Assembly: GCF_014174355.1 (NCBI RefSeq)
Contig: NZ_JABEQF010000019.1
Span: 1-64,000, forward strand
Direction: 5' to 3'
DNA length: 64,000 nt
From: Gluconacetobacter azotocaptans
Lineage (GTDB): Bacteria; Pseudomonadota; Alphaproteobacteria; Acetobacterales; Acetobacteraceae
Every line of letters starts with the position of its first letter. Position 1 is the stretch's first letter. Under the pieces are notes generated by a model. The model did no database searches. It saw only the letters and a list, made by a program, of their open reading frames with translations, and was not told the DNA's origin. Shown here piece after piece: positions 35,877 to 43,837 of this stretch. Made by a program: the position numbers and the translations under genes.

Positions 35877-36821
35877 TCAGAAAGTCGGCCTGACGGTGAA
35901 CCGCTCGCGGTATTCGGCGGGCGAGAGGCCGGTGAGCCGAAAGAAGAGCTTCTTGAATGCGCCGGTATCCTGATAGCCGGCCTCCCATGCGATCCGCTCC
36001 AGCGGCAGGACGGTTGTCTCCAGGAGGTCACGGGCCCTCTCCACTCGCAGATGCTGGGCATATTCTCTCGGCGAAATCCCGGTCGCCTTACGGAAGCGGC
36101 GCAGGAAGGTCCGTTCCTCCAGGCCCGAAACGCGAACCATCTCGGCAACGCGCGCCTCGCGGGCTGCATCCGTGCGCAGCCAGTGCTGGATCGTCAGGAT
36201 TGCGCGGTCGCCATGGGTGAGAACCGGAGCGAACTGCCGATAATGGCGCTGGTCGCGCCTTGGCGGATCGATCAGCAGGTCGCGCGCCGTTTCGGCCATG
36301 ACCATCGGCCCCAGCAACTTCTCGATCAGGCGCAGGCCGAGATCGGGCCAGGACATCACGCCCGCAACCGTCAGGATGTCGCCGTCATCCACCAGCAGCC
36401 GGTCGGGATCGACGCGGATGGTGGGATGCAAGGCCCGTAGCCGTTCGGCGGATCGCCAATGCGTCGTCGCCGCCCGGCCGTCGAGCACGCCGGTGGCGGC
36501 AAGCAGGAACGTGCCGGCACACACGGCGGCGAGGATCGTGCCGCGTTCGTGGCAGGTTCGCATCCATGCCAGAAGGCCGGTCATCGTCTCGGGTGCGGGT
36601 GATCCGGTCAGGGTAGGCGGCACGATGATCACGGAAGGCGTCGTGGCAGGGGGCGGGTCCTCCGTGATTGTCGTGACGCGGAGCAGTGGCCCGTTTCGGT
36701 CGAGATGCGTTCGGGCCTGTTCGTCGGCGACGGCGAACAGATCCTCCATGCCGTGCAAAGCGGCCTGCTGCGCGCCGGGATAGGCGACGAGAACGATCTC
36801 ATGCGGTTCCGGTGTCGTCAT
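35877..36821 (-). CDS. GlxA/FtrA-type transcriptional regulator (DJ-1/PfpI + AraC)
   Basis: 314 residues with an N-terminal DJ-1/PfpI domain (IVLVAYPGAQQAALHGMEDL; AAVCAGTFLLAATGVL) and a C-terminal AraC pair of helix-turn-helix motifs (VSGLEERTFLRRFRKATGIS; IAWEAGYQDTGAFKKLFFRL). It is complete, unlike the truncated relative at 110-694. It is divergent from the cysteine-hydrolase operon beginning at 36915, the most frequent partner arrangement for this regulator type, and so probably activates it in response to a small ligand. Confidence 0.88.
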   Translation of the reverse strand: MTTPEPHEIVLVAYPGAQQAALHGMEDLFAVADEQARTHLDRNGPLLRVTTITEDPPPATTPSVIIVPPTLTGSPAPETMTGLLAWMRTCHERGTILAAVCAGTFLLAATGVLDGRAATTHWRSAERLRALHPTIRVDPDRLLVDDGDILTVAGVMSWPDLGLRLIEKLLGPMVMAETARDLLIDPPRRDQRHYRQFAPVLTHGDRAILTIQHWLRTDAAREARVAEMVRVSGLEERTFLRRFRKATGISPREYAQHLRVERARDLLETTVLPLERIAWEAGYQDTGAFKKLFFRLTGLSPAEYRERFTVRPTF

Positions 36822-36914
36822 GTGTCGGATATGACCATGATTTTGTCTTTTCCGCCACTGGGCGGCGGTTGCGGCGCCAGTATTCTGCCCGCATCAGACC
36901 AAAGGAGAGCGGAT

Positions 36915-37463
36915 ATGACGGACAAGGCCCTGATCATCGTGGATCTCCAGAACGATTATTTCCCCGGCGGGCGCTGGGAACTGGTCGGTATCGAGCGGGC
37001 AGTCGCCAATGCGGCGCGCGTGCTGGCGACCTTCCGGGAGAAGGGGCTGCCGATCATTCATATCCGGCATGAATTTCCGCCGGAGAACGCCCCGTTCTTC
37101 GCGCCAGGGTCGGACGGCGCGAAAATCAACGCCGCCGTCGTGCCACGAGAGGGCGAGACGGTCGTGCCTAAGCATCACCCGAACGCGTTTCGGGACACGC
37201 CGCTCAGGGCGCTTCTCGATGAGAAAGGCATAAGCGCGCTGACGGTCCTCGGCGCCATGAGCCATATCTGCATCGATGCGACCGTCCGCGCGGCGGTAGA
37301 TTTCGGATATGACGTGACACTCGTCTACGACGCCGTCGCCACCCGCGACCTCTTGTTTAACGGGGTTTCGGTTCCTGCGGCGCACGTCCACGCCGCCTAT
37401 ATGGCCGCGCTATCCTTCGCCTATGCGACTGTGGTGTCCACGGACGAAAGCCTCGGAACATGA
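36915..37463 (+). CDS. Isochorismatase-like cysteine hydrolase
   Basis: 182 residues from ATG 36915, after AAAGGAGAG. The catalytic triad of the family is readable: Asp-10 in IIVDLQNDYFPGG, Lys-86 in VVPKHHPNAF and Cys-119 in AMSHICIDAT. Members hydrolyse amides or vinyl ethers (nicotinamidase, N-carbamoylsarcosine amidase, isochorismatase); the substrate is unknown here. A longer reading from 36705 runs back through the promoter into the divergent regulator and is rejected. It overlaps the cupin gene by four bases. Confidence 0.88.
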   Translation: MTDKALIIVDLQNDYFPGGRWELVGIERAVANAARVLATFREKGLPIIHIRHEFPPENAPFFAPGSDGAKINAAVVPREGETVVPKHHPNAFRDTPLRALLDEKGISALTVLGAMSHICIDATVRAAVDFGYDVTLVYDAVATRDLLFNGVSVPAAHVHAAYMAALSFAYATVVSTDESLGT

Positions 37464-37795
37464 TTGAAGATGGTGTGGACATGGCCCGCGTCATTCGGTC
37501 TGGAGACTATATCGGCGGCAAGGCATGGGATGCCTTGGAGATCGAGACGTTCGAGGATGTCACCGTCCGTCTTCATTGGACCGATCGTCCCTATGTCTGG
37601 CACGTGAATGACGGTCCGGAAGTGTTCGCAGTGCTTGACGGGGTGGTTGAAATGCATGTGCGTCATTCTGGCGGACAGCGGATGTTCCGCCTGGAACCTG
37701 GCGATATTTTCCATGTTCATGAGGGCGACGAGCATAGGGCAATGCCGCAGGGTGCCGCACGAATTCTCGTCATCGAGCGAAAGGGCAGTGTATGA
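37460..37795 (+). CDS. Cupin-domain protein
   Basis: 111 residues. The metal-binding cupin motifs are partly kept: WHVNDGPEVFAVLDGVVEMH (G(X)5HXH-like with His replaced in part) and EPGDIFHVHEGDEHRAMP. It overlaps both neighbours by four bases. Such short cupins in hydrolase operons are often dioxygenase-like or binding proteins; the function is not set by the sequence. Confidence 0.75.
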   Translation: MIEDGVDMARVIRSGDYIGGKAWDALEIETFEDVTVRLHWTDRPYVWHVNDGPEVFAVLDGVVEMHVRHSGGQRMFRLEPGDIFHVHEGDEHRAMPQGAARILVIERKGSV

Positions 37796-38133
37796 GCCTC
37801 GCGCAAACGCCTGAACCGCCCTATTATGCTGTTATCTTCACGTCGATCCGAACAGATCTCTCCGAGGGATACGACGAGACGGCGCAGAGAATGGAACTGG
37901 CTGTCACGATGCCGGGCTTTCTCGGGGTCGAGTCGGCCCGGAATGACGTCGGCATCACGGTTTCGTATTGGCGGACCCTCGATGACATTGCATGTTGGCG
38001 TGAGCATGCGGAGCATCGTCTGGCCCAGCAAATGAGCCGAAGCACATGGTATTCGTCCTATACGACGCGCATCTGCCGTGTTGAGCGGGCTTACTCCCAT
38101 AAGAAGACTCAACATCCGGAAGACAAGCCATGA
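37792..38133 (+). CDS. Antibiotic biosynthesis monooxygenase (ABM)-domain protein
   Basis: 113 residues with a ferredoxin-like ABM fold: YYAVIFTSIRTD, a helix YDETAQRMELAVTMPGFLGV and SYWRTLDDIACWREHAEH. ABM proteins may oxidise aromatic compounds without cofactor or bind small ligands. It is the last of three overlapping genes (hydrolase, cupin, ABM), which suggests one small pathway. Confidence 0.78.
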   Translation: MSLAQTPEPPYYAVIFTSIRTDLSEGYDETAQRMELAVTMPGFLGVESARNDVGITVSYWRTLDDIACWREHAEHRLAQQMSRSTWYSSYTTRICRVERAYSHKKTQHPEDKP

Positions 38134-38271
38134 TTGGTAGAGGCTATCACACGGAGATTCGTCCACATTGTCTCCGGTTTGATCGGAATGTTAGAAGAAC
38201 GTAATGTCGGCAAAAGCATCATCCAAGTGTAGAATACGAATGGATTGCCGCGATCCGGGAACGCGACCGTG

Positions 38272-38784
38272 ATGATTGAGACCGAGAGATTGCGCCTTTC
38301 GCTCCATCAGGCGACAGATTTCGACGATCTGCGCGAGATGTGGGGCGATCCGAATGTCGTTCGCTACATCAGCGGTGTGCCCTCTTCGGAACAGGAGAGC
38401 TGGTTTCGCCTTCTCCGATATCGCGGCCTGTGGGATCTCCTTGGATACGGATATTGGTGCGTCCGGTCGAAAGCGGACGGACGATATGTGGGCGATGTTG
38501 GCTTCGCCGATCTGAAGCGCCTGATTGAGCCGCCCTTGGGGGCCGTCCCGGAAGCCGGATGGGTTCTGGCGTCGTGGGCTCATGGTCGGGGATTCGCCAC
38601 GGAGGCGCTCCGGGCCGCGTTGGCATGGATGGATGGACGCGGTGTGGACCGCACGGTGTGCATTATGGCTTCGGAGAACGACACATCCCGCAGGGTGGCT
38701 GAGAAATGTGGATATTCTCTGAAAGGCAACGTCAGCTTCCGGGATCGGCCGACGCTGCTTTTGCAGCGCGAGAGGAAACGATAA
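38272..38784 (+). CDS. GNAT-family N-acetyltransferase
   Basis: 170 residues from ATG 38272 (IETERLRLSLHQATDFDDLR is the usual RimJ/RimL-like beginning; a TTG at 38245 would add nine residues). Acetyl-CoA binding is indicated by VLASWAHGRGFATEALRAAL, and the C-terminal NDTSRRVAEKCGYSLKG is typical of the Acetyltransf_3 group. The substrate is unknown. The stop overlaps the start of the truncated oxidoreductase at 38784 by one base. Confidence 0.87.
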   Translation: MIETERLRLSLHQATDFDDLREMWGDPNVVRYISGVPSSEQESWFRLLRYRGLWDLLGYGYWCVRSKADGRYVGDVGFADLKRLIEPPLGAVPEAGWVLASWAHGRGFATEALRAALAWMDGRGVDRTVCIMASENDTSRRVAEKCGYSLKGNVSFRDRPTLLLQRERKR

Positions 38785-39242
38785 TGACGATCCCGCATGC
38801 TTCGACATACCGTGCCTGGGCTTGGCAGCAGCCGGGTGAACCTGAACAGCTTCTACTGGAGGAGCAGGTCGTTGCGCCTCCGGGGCCAGGCGAGATCGTC
38901 GTACGAAACACCATAATCGCGCTCAATCCGGTCGATTGGAAGGTCATTGCGCAAACACCTGCCGGTTGGAGACCTGGGCATGTGCCGGGCGTTGATGGTG
39001 TCGGGACCGTCTCGGCGGTCGGCGAGGGCGTGAGTGTCCCGGTCGGAGCCCGCGTGGCCTATCATCAGGGCCTCGGCAAGCCGGGCAGTTTCGCGGGCTA
39101 TACGACCATGGATCCCGATTGCGCGCTCGTCATTCCAGGGAGTGTGAGCGACGAGAGCGCTGCAGGAATTCCCTGTCCGGGACTGACGGCGTGGCAGGCG
39201 CTGGCCAAGGTGCCGGACATACCGAATCGCGACGTATTAGAA
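38784..39242 (+). pseudogene. MDR/quinone-oxidoreductase-like alcohol dehydrogenase, truncated by an IS481-type element
   Basis: The first 153 residues are normal for a zinc-independent medium-chain dehydrogenase: VVAPPGPGEIVVRNTIIALN, PVDWKVIAQ, PGVDGVGTVSAVGEGV and PCPGLTAWQALAKV. The sequence stops at NRDVLE, just where the glycine-rich NADPH loop (VTGAGGAVG-like) should follow, because the left inverted repeat of the IS starts at 39243. The frame continues for 45 nonsense codons into the IS. The cofactor-binding half is absent, so it is inactive. The missing part does not reappear after the element. Confidence 0.85.
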
Positions 39243-40286
39243 TGTTTAGTCCCGGGATTTGATGGTGCATTGTTTTCCCGAGAGTGGAGGGATGCGCTAT
39301 GGGCCAGGTTCACCACGGGAGCGCCACCACGACAGCGGCAGTCCGTCGAACGATACAGCATAGTCAAGAGAGTCTGAGGGTTTTGGCGAAACGCTATGGG
39401 ATCAACCCGAAGACAGTCGCCAAATGGAAGGGGCGGTCCGATACGACGGATCGGCGCACTGGCCCGAAGGCTCCTCTTTCGACGGTCTTGTCGATCGAGG
39501 AGGAGGCCATTGTCGTGGCGTTCCGCCGCCATACATTATTGCCTCTGGATGACTGCCTTTACGCGCTACAGGCGACGATCCCGCATCTGACGCGCTCTTC
39601 ACTGCATCGTTGTCTTCAGCGCCATGGGATCAGCCGCCTGCCCGATACCGAAGGCGACAAGCCCAGGCGCTCGAAGTTCAAGACTTATCCGATCGGCTAT
39701 TTTCATATCGACATCGCCGAAGTCCGCCCCGAAATGGGGCGCCTCTATCTCTTTGTGGCGATCGACCGGACGTCGAAATTTGCATTCGTCCAACTGCACG
39801 AGAAAGCAACACGTCGCGTTGCCGGTGACTTCTTGCGCGCCCTCGCCGCTGCGGTTCCATACCGCATCCATACCGTGCTGACAGACAATGGCACGCATTT
39901 CACCGATCCGACCGGCGACGGATGGACACCGGAGGATATCAAAGCCATGCGGGCCGATGGCGTCCTGTTCCGTTGCCATTCTTTCGAAGCGGCCTGTGCC
40001 GACCTCGATATCGAGCATCGCCTGACAAAACCCCGACATCCGTGGACGAATGGCCAGGTCGAACGCATGAACCGGACGATCAAGGAGGCGACGGTCAAGC
40101 GCTTCTATTACGAAACGCATGACCAACTGCGCCAGCACCTCACCGATTTCGTCGCGGCCTACAATTTCGCCCGCAGGCTCAAGACACTGCGCGGGCTCAC
40201 CCCATATGAATTCATTTGCCAGCAGTGGGAAAAAGAACCATCACCGTTCATACAAAATCCGCACCACCAAATCCCGGGACTAAACA
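39243..40286 (+). mobile_element. IS481-family insertion sequence
   Basis: 1044 bases bounded by inverted repeats: TGTTTAGTCCCGGGATTTG at 39243 and the same 19 bases, read on the minus strand, ending at 40286 (the match extends a few bases further, GTGGTGC versus ATGGTGC). One transposase gene fills the element. Flanks are TTAGAA on the left and GCTAGA on the right, with no clear target duplication. The left flank is the truncated dehydrogenase and the right flank an IS5-family fragment, so the insertion was accompanied or followed by a deletion or recombination. Confidence 0.85.
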
Positions 40287-40291
40287 GCTAG
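39299..40291 (+). CDS. IS481-family transposase
   Basis: 330 residues from ATG 39299 (39284 is also in frame). There is an N-terminal helix-turn-helix (SLRVLAKRYGINPKTVAKWK) and an rve integrase core with the DDE triad: Asp in GYFHIDIAEV, Asp in HTVLTDNGTHF and Glu in TNGQVERMNRTIKEA. The core looks intact and probably active. The stop codon TAG (40289-40291) lies beyond the right inverted repeat, so the last codons come from the flanking DNA. Confidence 0.9.
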   Translation: MGQVHHGSATTTAAVRRTIQHSQESLRVLAKRYGINPKTVAKWKGRSDTTDRRTGPKAPLSTVLSIEEEAIVVAFRRHTLLPLDDCLYALQATIPHLTRSSLHRCLQRHGISRLPDTEGDKPRRSKFKTYPIGYFHIDIAEVRPEMGRLYLFVAIDRTSKFAFVQLHEKATRRVAGDFLRALAAAVPYRIHTVLTDNGTHFTDPTGDGWTPEDIKAMRADGVLFRCHSFEAACADLDIEHRLTKPRHPWTNGQVERMNRTIKEATVKRFYYETHDQLRQHLTDFVAAYNFARRLKTLRGLTPYEFICQQWEKEPSPFIQNPHHQIPGLNS

Positions 40292-40488
40292 ACCGCCAGG
40301 AGCATCGCCCGAAACATCGAAAGGGGCGGCCACGTAGGTTCGCCCTGCGTCGAAGGATACAGCGGTGCCAGCATATCGCCGATTGGCTTCCAATCGATCA
40401 GGGCTGCGATCTCGTCCAGCGATGACGTAGGCCGATCCGCGCGGGAGAACCCAAGACAATCCTGACCGATTGATCGATGCGCCATCAC
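40287..40488 (-). pseudogene. IS5-family transposase, N-terminal fragment
   Basis: From an ATG at 40488 the minus strand reads FSRADRPTSSLDEIAALIDW, then KPIGDMLAPLYPSTQGEPTW and PPLSMFRAMLLAV, the typical N-terminus of IS5-group transposases. It ends at the IS481 border after about 66 residues; the DDE core is missing. It is therefore a remnant left by the IS481 event or an earlier deletion. The upstream 150 bases probably include its old inverted repeat, but I could not define it. Confidence 0.8.
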
Positions 40489-40638
40489 AGTCTCCGACGT
40501 CCCGAATCGAATGCCAGCGAATCATCAATTGCACCCGCCGTCCGCTATCCGCACACAGGTTCACTACGGCCGAGCAAAGCCATTGAATTCACGACATATC
40601 CCTTCTCTGTTACCCACGTTGTGGGAAGGGGTAAAATT

Positions 40639-40654
40639 AGTTGAAAGTTCACAT
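40639..40654. promoter_or_regulatory. Putative MarR-type operator (site 1), before the MHS transporter
   Basis: AGTTGA-AAGT-TCACAT, 43 bases upstream of the start at 40697. It fits the pattern AGTGGA-N4-TCCACT found in its best form at 50077-50092, with imperfect arms. AT-rich promoter-like sequence follows. Confidence 0.45.
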
Positions 40655-40696
40655 GATGTATGATCTAATCTTGTAATGATATCGGAAGGTGTCCGC

Positions 40697-41962
40697 ATGA
40701 AACCTGCCAAGCGTGCTTTATGCAGTGCAATGGCCGGAAATATTGTGGAATGGTATGATTTTTCTTTGTACTTGGCCGCAGCCCCGTTAATTTTTAGTCA
40801 ATTATTCTTTTCGGGAGCGCAGACGGCTTTCATGCATCAGGTCGAGGCGGCGGCGTTTTTTGCCGCAGGCTTCGTGGTGCGTCCCGTCGGTGGCATTCTA
40901 TTCGGCTATCTTGGAGACCGCTACGGGCATCTGGTTTCACTGCGTTGGACGTTGCTCCTGATCGGCGCGGGGACGGCCGCGATTGGAGCGTTGCCCGGTT
41001 TCGATACGATTGGCCTTTATGCGCCGTCGATCCTTCTTCTGCTCCGTCTTGTGCAGGGTGTCGCTGCCGGGGGTGAGTGGGCCGGTAGTATTCTGGTGAT
41101 CGAAGGTGCAGCCGCGGGCGCGCGGAACAAGACCGTACTGTTGTCCCTGAGTCAGGCCGGCGTTGCGGCTGGCATGGTCCTGGGAACGGTCGCGCTTTGG
41201 CTGGCCAGTTGCCTGCCCCATGAAGCATTCCTGCGCTGGGGGTGGCGAGCGGCCTTCGTGGCGCCTTTACCGTTCGTCGGGCTTGGGATCTTGCTCCGAA
41301 CCTCGATGGACGGAGGGGCGAGAAGGGTGGAGCCGCACGGCCTCTCACGCTTTCCGTTGGTGACCCTCGTACGTCGCGAGCCGGTGGCCGTTCTGCGCGG
41401 GATCGGCATTCGTCTGGCGGAAAATGGCGGCGTCTATCTGATGACCGTTTTCGGCCTGTCGTACGGACGGGAGCAGCATATACCGGACACTGTTCTGCTG
41501 CTGGCCATGACACTGGGCCTTGCCGCAGACGGCCTGGCGATGCCGCTTTTCGGCTGGCTTGCGGTCCGATACGGCGCGCAGCGCGTCTATTTGGGGGGTA
41601 TCATCGGGCTCTCCTGTCTGGCGCCGCTATTTTTTCTCCTGGTCGCGTCGGGCCAAACGGGGTATGTCATGCTTGCCTTCGTTCTGGTCATGGCGCTAGG
41701 TCACGCGCCGATGATCGCCGTCGAGCCGATCTTGCTGGCGCGCCTGTTCGCCGATGGAGAGCGCTATACCGGGGTGGCCGTTTCTCATGAAATCGGGGCG
41801 GTGCTGGCGGGCGGCCTTTCACCCCTTATGGCGACGCTTCTCTATCATGCGAGCGGGAGCGTGAATGGCGTCATTCTCTATCTTCTGCTGCTGGCGACGT
41901 TCTCGGCGATCGCACTTTGCGGGCGTGGAACAGGGCGTGACAAACCCGCTTCCTTCTCCTGA
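40697..41962 (+). CDS. MFS transporter, metabolite:H+ symporter (MHS) family
   Basis: 421 residues from ATG 40697, seven bases after GGAAGG (an ATG at 40676 is less well placed). There are twelve predicted membrane helices, with the MHS hallmarks NIVEWYDFSLY and FGYLGDRYGHLVSLRWTLLL. MHS carriers import organic acids such as alpha-ketoglutarate, shikimate, dicarboxylates or aromatic acids. With the MarR gene downstream and a shared operator motif, import of the substrate of the iac-like cluster is likely (inference). Confidence 0.85.
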   Translation: MKPAKRALCSAMAGNIVEWYDFSLYLAAAPLIFSQLFFSGAQTAFMHQVEAAAFFAAGFVVRPVGGILFGYLGDRYGHLVSLRWTLLLIGAGTAAIGALPGFDTIGLYAPSILLLLRLVQGVAAGGEWAGSILVIEGAAAGARNKTVLLSLSQAGVAAGMVLGTVALWLASCLPHEAFLRWGWRAAFVAPLPFVGLGILLRTSMDGGARRVEPHGLSRFPLVTLVRREPVAVLRGIGIRLAENGGVYLMTVFGLSYGREQHIPDTVLLLAMTLGLAADGLAMPLFGWLAVRYGAQRVYLGGIIGLSCLAPLFFLLVASGQTGYVMLAFVLVMALGHAPMIAVEPILLARLFADGERYTGVAVSHEIGAVLAGGLSPLMATLLYHASGSVNGVILYLLLLATFSAIALCGRGTGRDKPASFS

Positions 41963-42012
41963 AGGGATGGGCTAGGTCTGCGGACCGTAACAGAGGCGGC
42001 TGGGGATAGCAC

Positions 42013-42480
42013 TTGAAGCGCGGCAAAATTTGGCGGCAGGCGAATCCGACGGATCCCGCCTTCTCCCCCGAGACATCTCCCTTCTTTCACCTGTCCCGCC
42101 TGGTCGGGCTTTATCATCTACGCATGGATGCGCACCTGAAGCCGATCGGGATGGATGTGCCGCGCTGGCGCGTCATCAATATCCTCCATGAGCATGAGTG
42201 CGCGACGATCAGTACGATTGCCGATCTGGCGGTGATCCGCGTCTCGACCATGACCAAGCTGGTCTATCGGATGGAAGGCGAAAGGCTGGTCAGTACTGCG
42301 GTCTCATCGACCGACGGTCGCGTTACCGAAGTGCGCCTGACCGAGAAGGGGCGTAACGCGCTGGATCAGGTGCGAAGCAAGGCGGGGCTGATCTTTGAGC
42401 GCGCGTTTCATGACATCGAGGATGCGGATATACAGACCTTCATGACCCTGACACGGAAAATTTACGACAATATTTATTGA
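42013..42480 (+). CDS. iacR: MarR-family regulator, probable IacR-like repressor
   Basis: 155 residues from a TTG at 42013 (no ATG gives a complete N-terminal helix). The winged helix-turn-helix is clear: RVINILHEHECATISTIADL, VIRVSTMTKLVYRMEGERLV and wing SSTDGRVTEVRLTEKGRNAL. MarR proteins bind pseudo-palindromes and are released by phenolic or indolic ligands; iac clusters for indole-3-acetate breakdown are normally controlled by a MarR protein, IacR. It sits between the transporter and the catabolic genes, all of which carry a similar inverted repeat in their promoters. The symbol depends on the iac identification. Confidence 0.7.
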   Translation: MKRGKIWRQANPTDPAFSPETSPFFHLSRLVGLYHLRMDAHLKPIGMDVPRWRVINILHEHECATISTIADLAVIRVSTMTKLVYRMEGERLVSTAVSSTDGRVTEVRLTEKGRNALDQVRSKAGLIFERAFHDIEDADIQTFMTLTRKIYDNIY

Positions 42481-42582
42481 GGATCGGAGCGGAGGGTGCG
42501 GTTGCGAATCCGCGCCCCGCCGTCTGTCTCCTGTCCTGGCACCGGCCGCAGCCATGCATGCGGCAAAAAAATTTGCCAAATA

Positions 42583-42598
42583 AGTGGAATAATCAACT
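42583..42598. promoter_or_regulatory. Putative MarR-type operator (site 2), before the oxidase/ALDH/PQQ-ADH operon
   Basis: AGTGGA-ATAA-TCAACT in an AT-rich patch 60 bases upstream of 42659. It also lies in a longer palindrome, TGGAATA-N6-TATTCCA (42585-42604). The arms match the perfect site at 50077-50092 in 11 of 12 positions. Confidence 0.55.
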
Positions 42599-42658
42599 AT
42601 TCCATATTAGCATCGGTATCGCTGCCCCTGGCGGCGGCGATGTGGGTGTGGAGTAGGC

Positions 42659-43828
42659 ATGATCGTTTCCGTGGACCAGCTCCGTCAGGCTGCGCGTGGC
42701 ACATTGCCACGCTGGCTGTTTGATTATGTCGATGGCGGTGCGTACTCAGAAGCGACCCTAAGACGTAACAGGGACGCGCTTGCCGAGCGGCATCTGCTTC
42801 CTTTCGTCCTGCGTGGCGTGGCGCGGCCCGATGCCGGCGCGTCGATCCTGGGTGTCAGGCAACCGTTTCCGATCGGGCTCGCCCCGGTGGGAATGGCCGG
42901 CATGTTGGACGCACAGGGAGAGATCGCCGCCGCGCGCGCGGCGACCGCCCGTGGTGTGCAGATGTGCGTTTCTCACTTCTCGATCTGTTCGATCGAGGAG
43001 ATCGCGCGTGCTGTCGATCCTGCATTTCTGATGTTCCAGCTCTATATTTTTCGCGATCGTGCGGTCACCGAGGACATGGTGCGGCGCGCCTGGGCAGCAG
43101 GTGTCAGGACGCTGGTCGTGACCGTCGATACCCCGGTCACACCGTTGCGGGAGCGGGATGTCCGGAATGGATTCCGCCAGATTTCCCGTCTGTCCCTTCG
43201 GCAGATCGGGCAGATGCTTCCGCGCCCCGGATGGACCTGGCGCATGGTGCGGCGCGGACATTGCGTGATCGGCAACCTTGTTCCCTACGATATGGGGACG
43301 ACCCTTTTTTCGCAGGCGGCGGCTATTTCCCGGTCGCTCGATCCGGCGATCGGGTGGGACGACATGGCATGGCTGCGTACGATTTGGAAAGGTCGTCTTG
43401 TCGTCAAGGGCGTCATGCAGCCGGCCGATGTCGCGACATGTGCCGATCTGGGCCTGGACGGCGTCGTGCTGTCCAATCATGGCGGGCGGCAGCTCGATGG
43501 CAGCGCTTCGGCGGTCGATGTGCTGGAGGCCGGCATACGTGCGGCGAATGCCCGGCTTCAGATCCTGGTGGATGGCGGGTTCCGGTACGGTGGAGACGTC
43601 GCGAAGGCCCTCATGCTTGGTGCCGCCGGCGTGATGATCGGCCGCCCGTGGGCTTACGCGCTGGCCGCGAATGGAGAGAAGGGCGTTACCGACGTGCTGA
43701 AATATTTCCGGGACGGACTTCTTTCGACCATGACCTTGCTGGGGGCCGCCGATCTCGGTGCGCTGCGCGGCGGGCGGAAGTCGCTTCTTCTTGAAGCACG
43801 CCAGACGACATCGTTCGATGAAGAATAG
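42659..43828 (+). CDS. FMN-dependent alpha-hydroxy acid oxidase/dehydrogenase (LldD-like)
   Basis: 389 residues with the TIM-barrel FMN dehydrogenase pattern: LFDYVDGGAYSEATLRRN, PIGLAPVGMAGML, LVVTVDTPV, and the active-site block LSNHGGRQLDGSASAVDVL with catalytic His, followed by DGGFRYGGDVAKALMLGAAG. It oxidises an L-2-hydroxy acid (lactate, mandelate, indole-3-lactate and the like) to the 2-oxo acid. It is the first of three consecutive genes with ALDH and PQQ-ADH, preceded by operator site 2. The specific substrate is not fixed by sequence. Confidence 0.87.
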   Translation: MIVSVDQLRQAARGTLPRWLFDYVDGGAYSEATLRRNRDALAERHLLPFVLRGVARPDAGASILGVRQPFPIGLAPVGMAGMLDAQGEIAAARAATARGVQMCVSHFSICSIEEIARAVDPAFLMFQLYIFRDRAVTEDMVRRAWAAGVRTLVVTVDTPVTPLRERDVRNGFRQISRLSLRQIGQMLPRPGWTWRMVRRGHCVIGNLVPYDMGTTLFSQAAAISRSLDPAIGWDDMAWLRTIWKGRLVVKGVMQPADVATCADLGLDGVVLSNHGGRQLDGSASAVDVLEAGIRAANARLQILVDGGFRYGGDVAKALMLGAAGVMIGRPWAYALAANGEKGVTDVLKYFRDGLLSTMTLLGAADLGALRGGRKSLLLEARQTTSFDEE

Positions 43829-43837
43829 GGGCATTAG

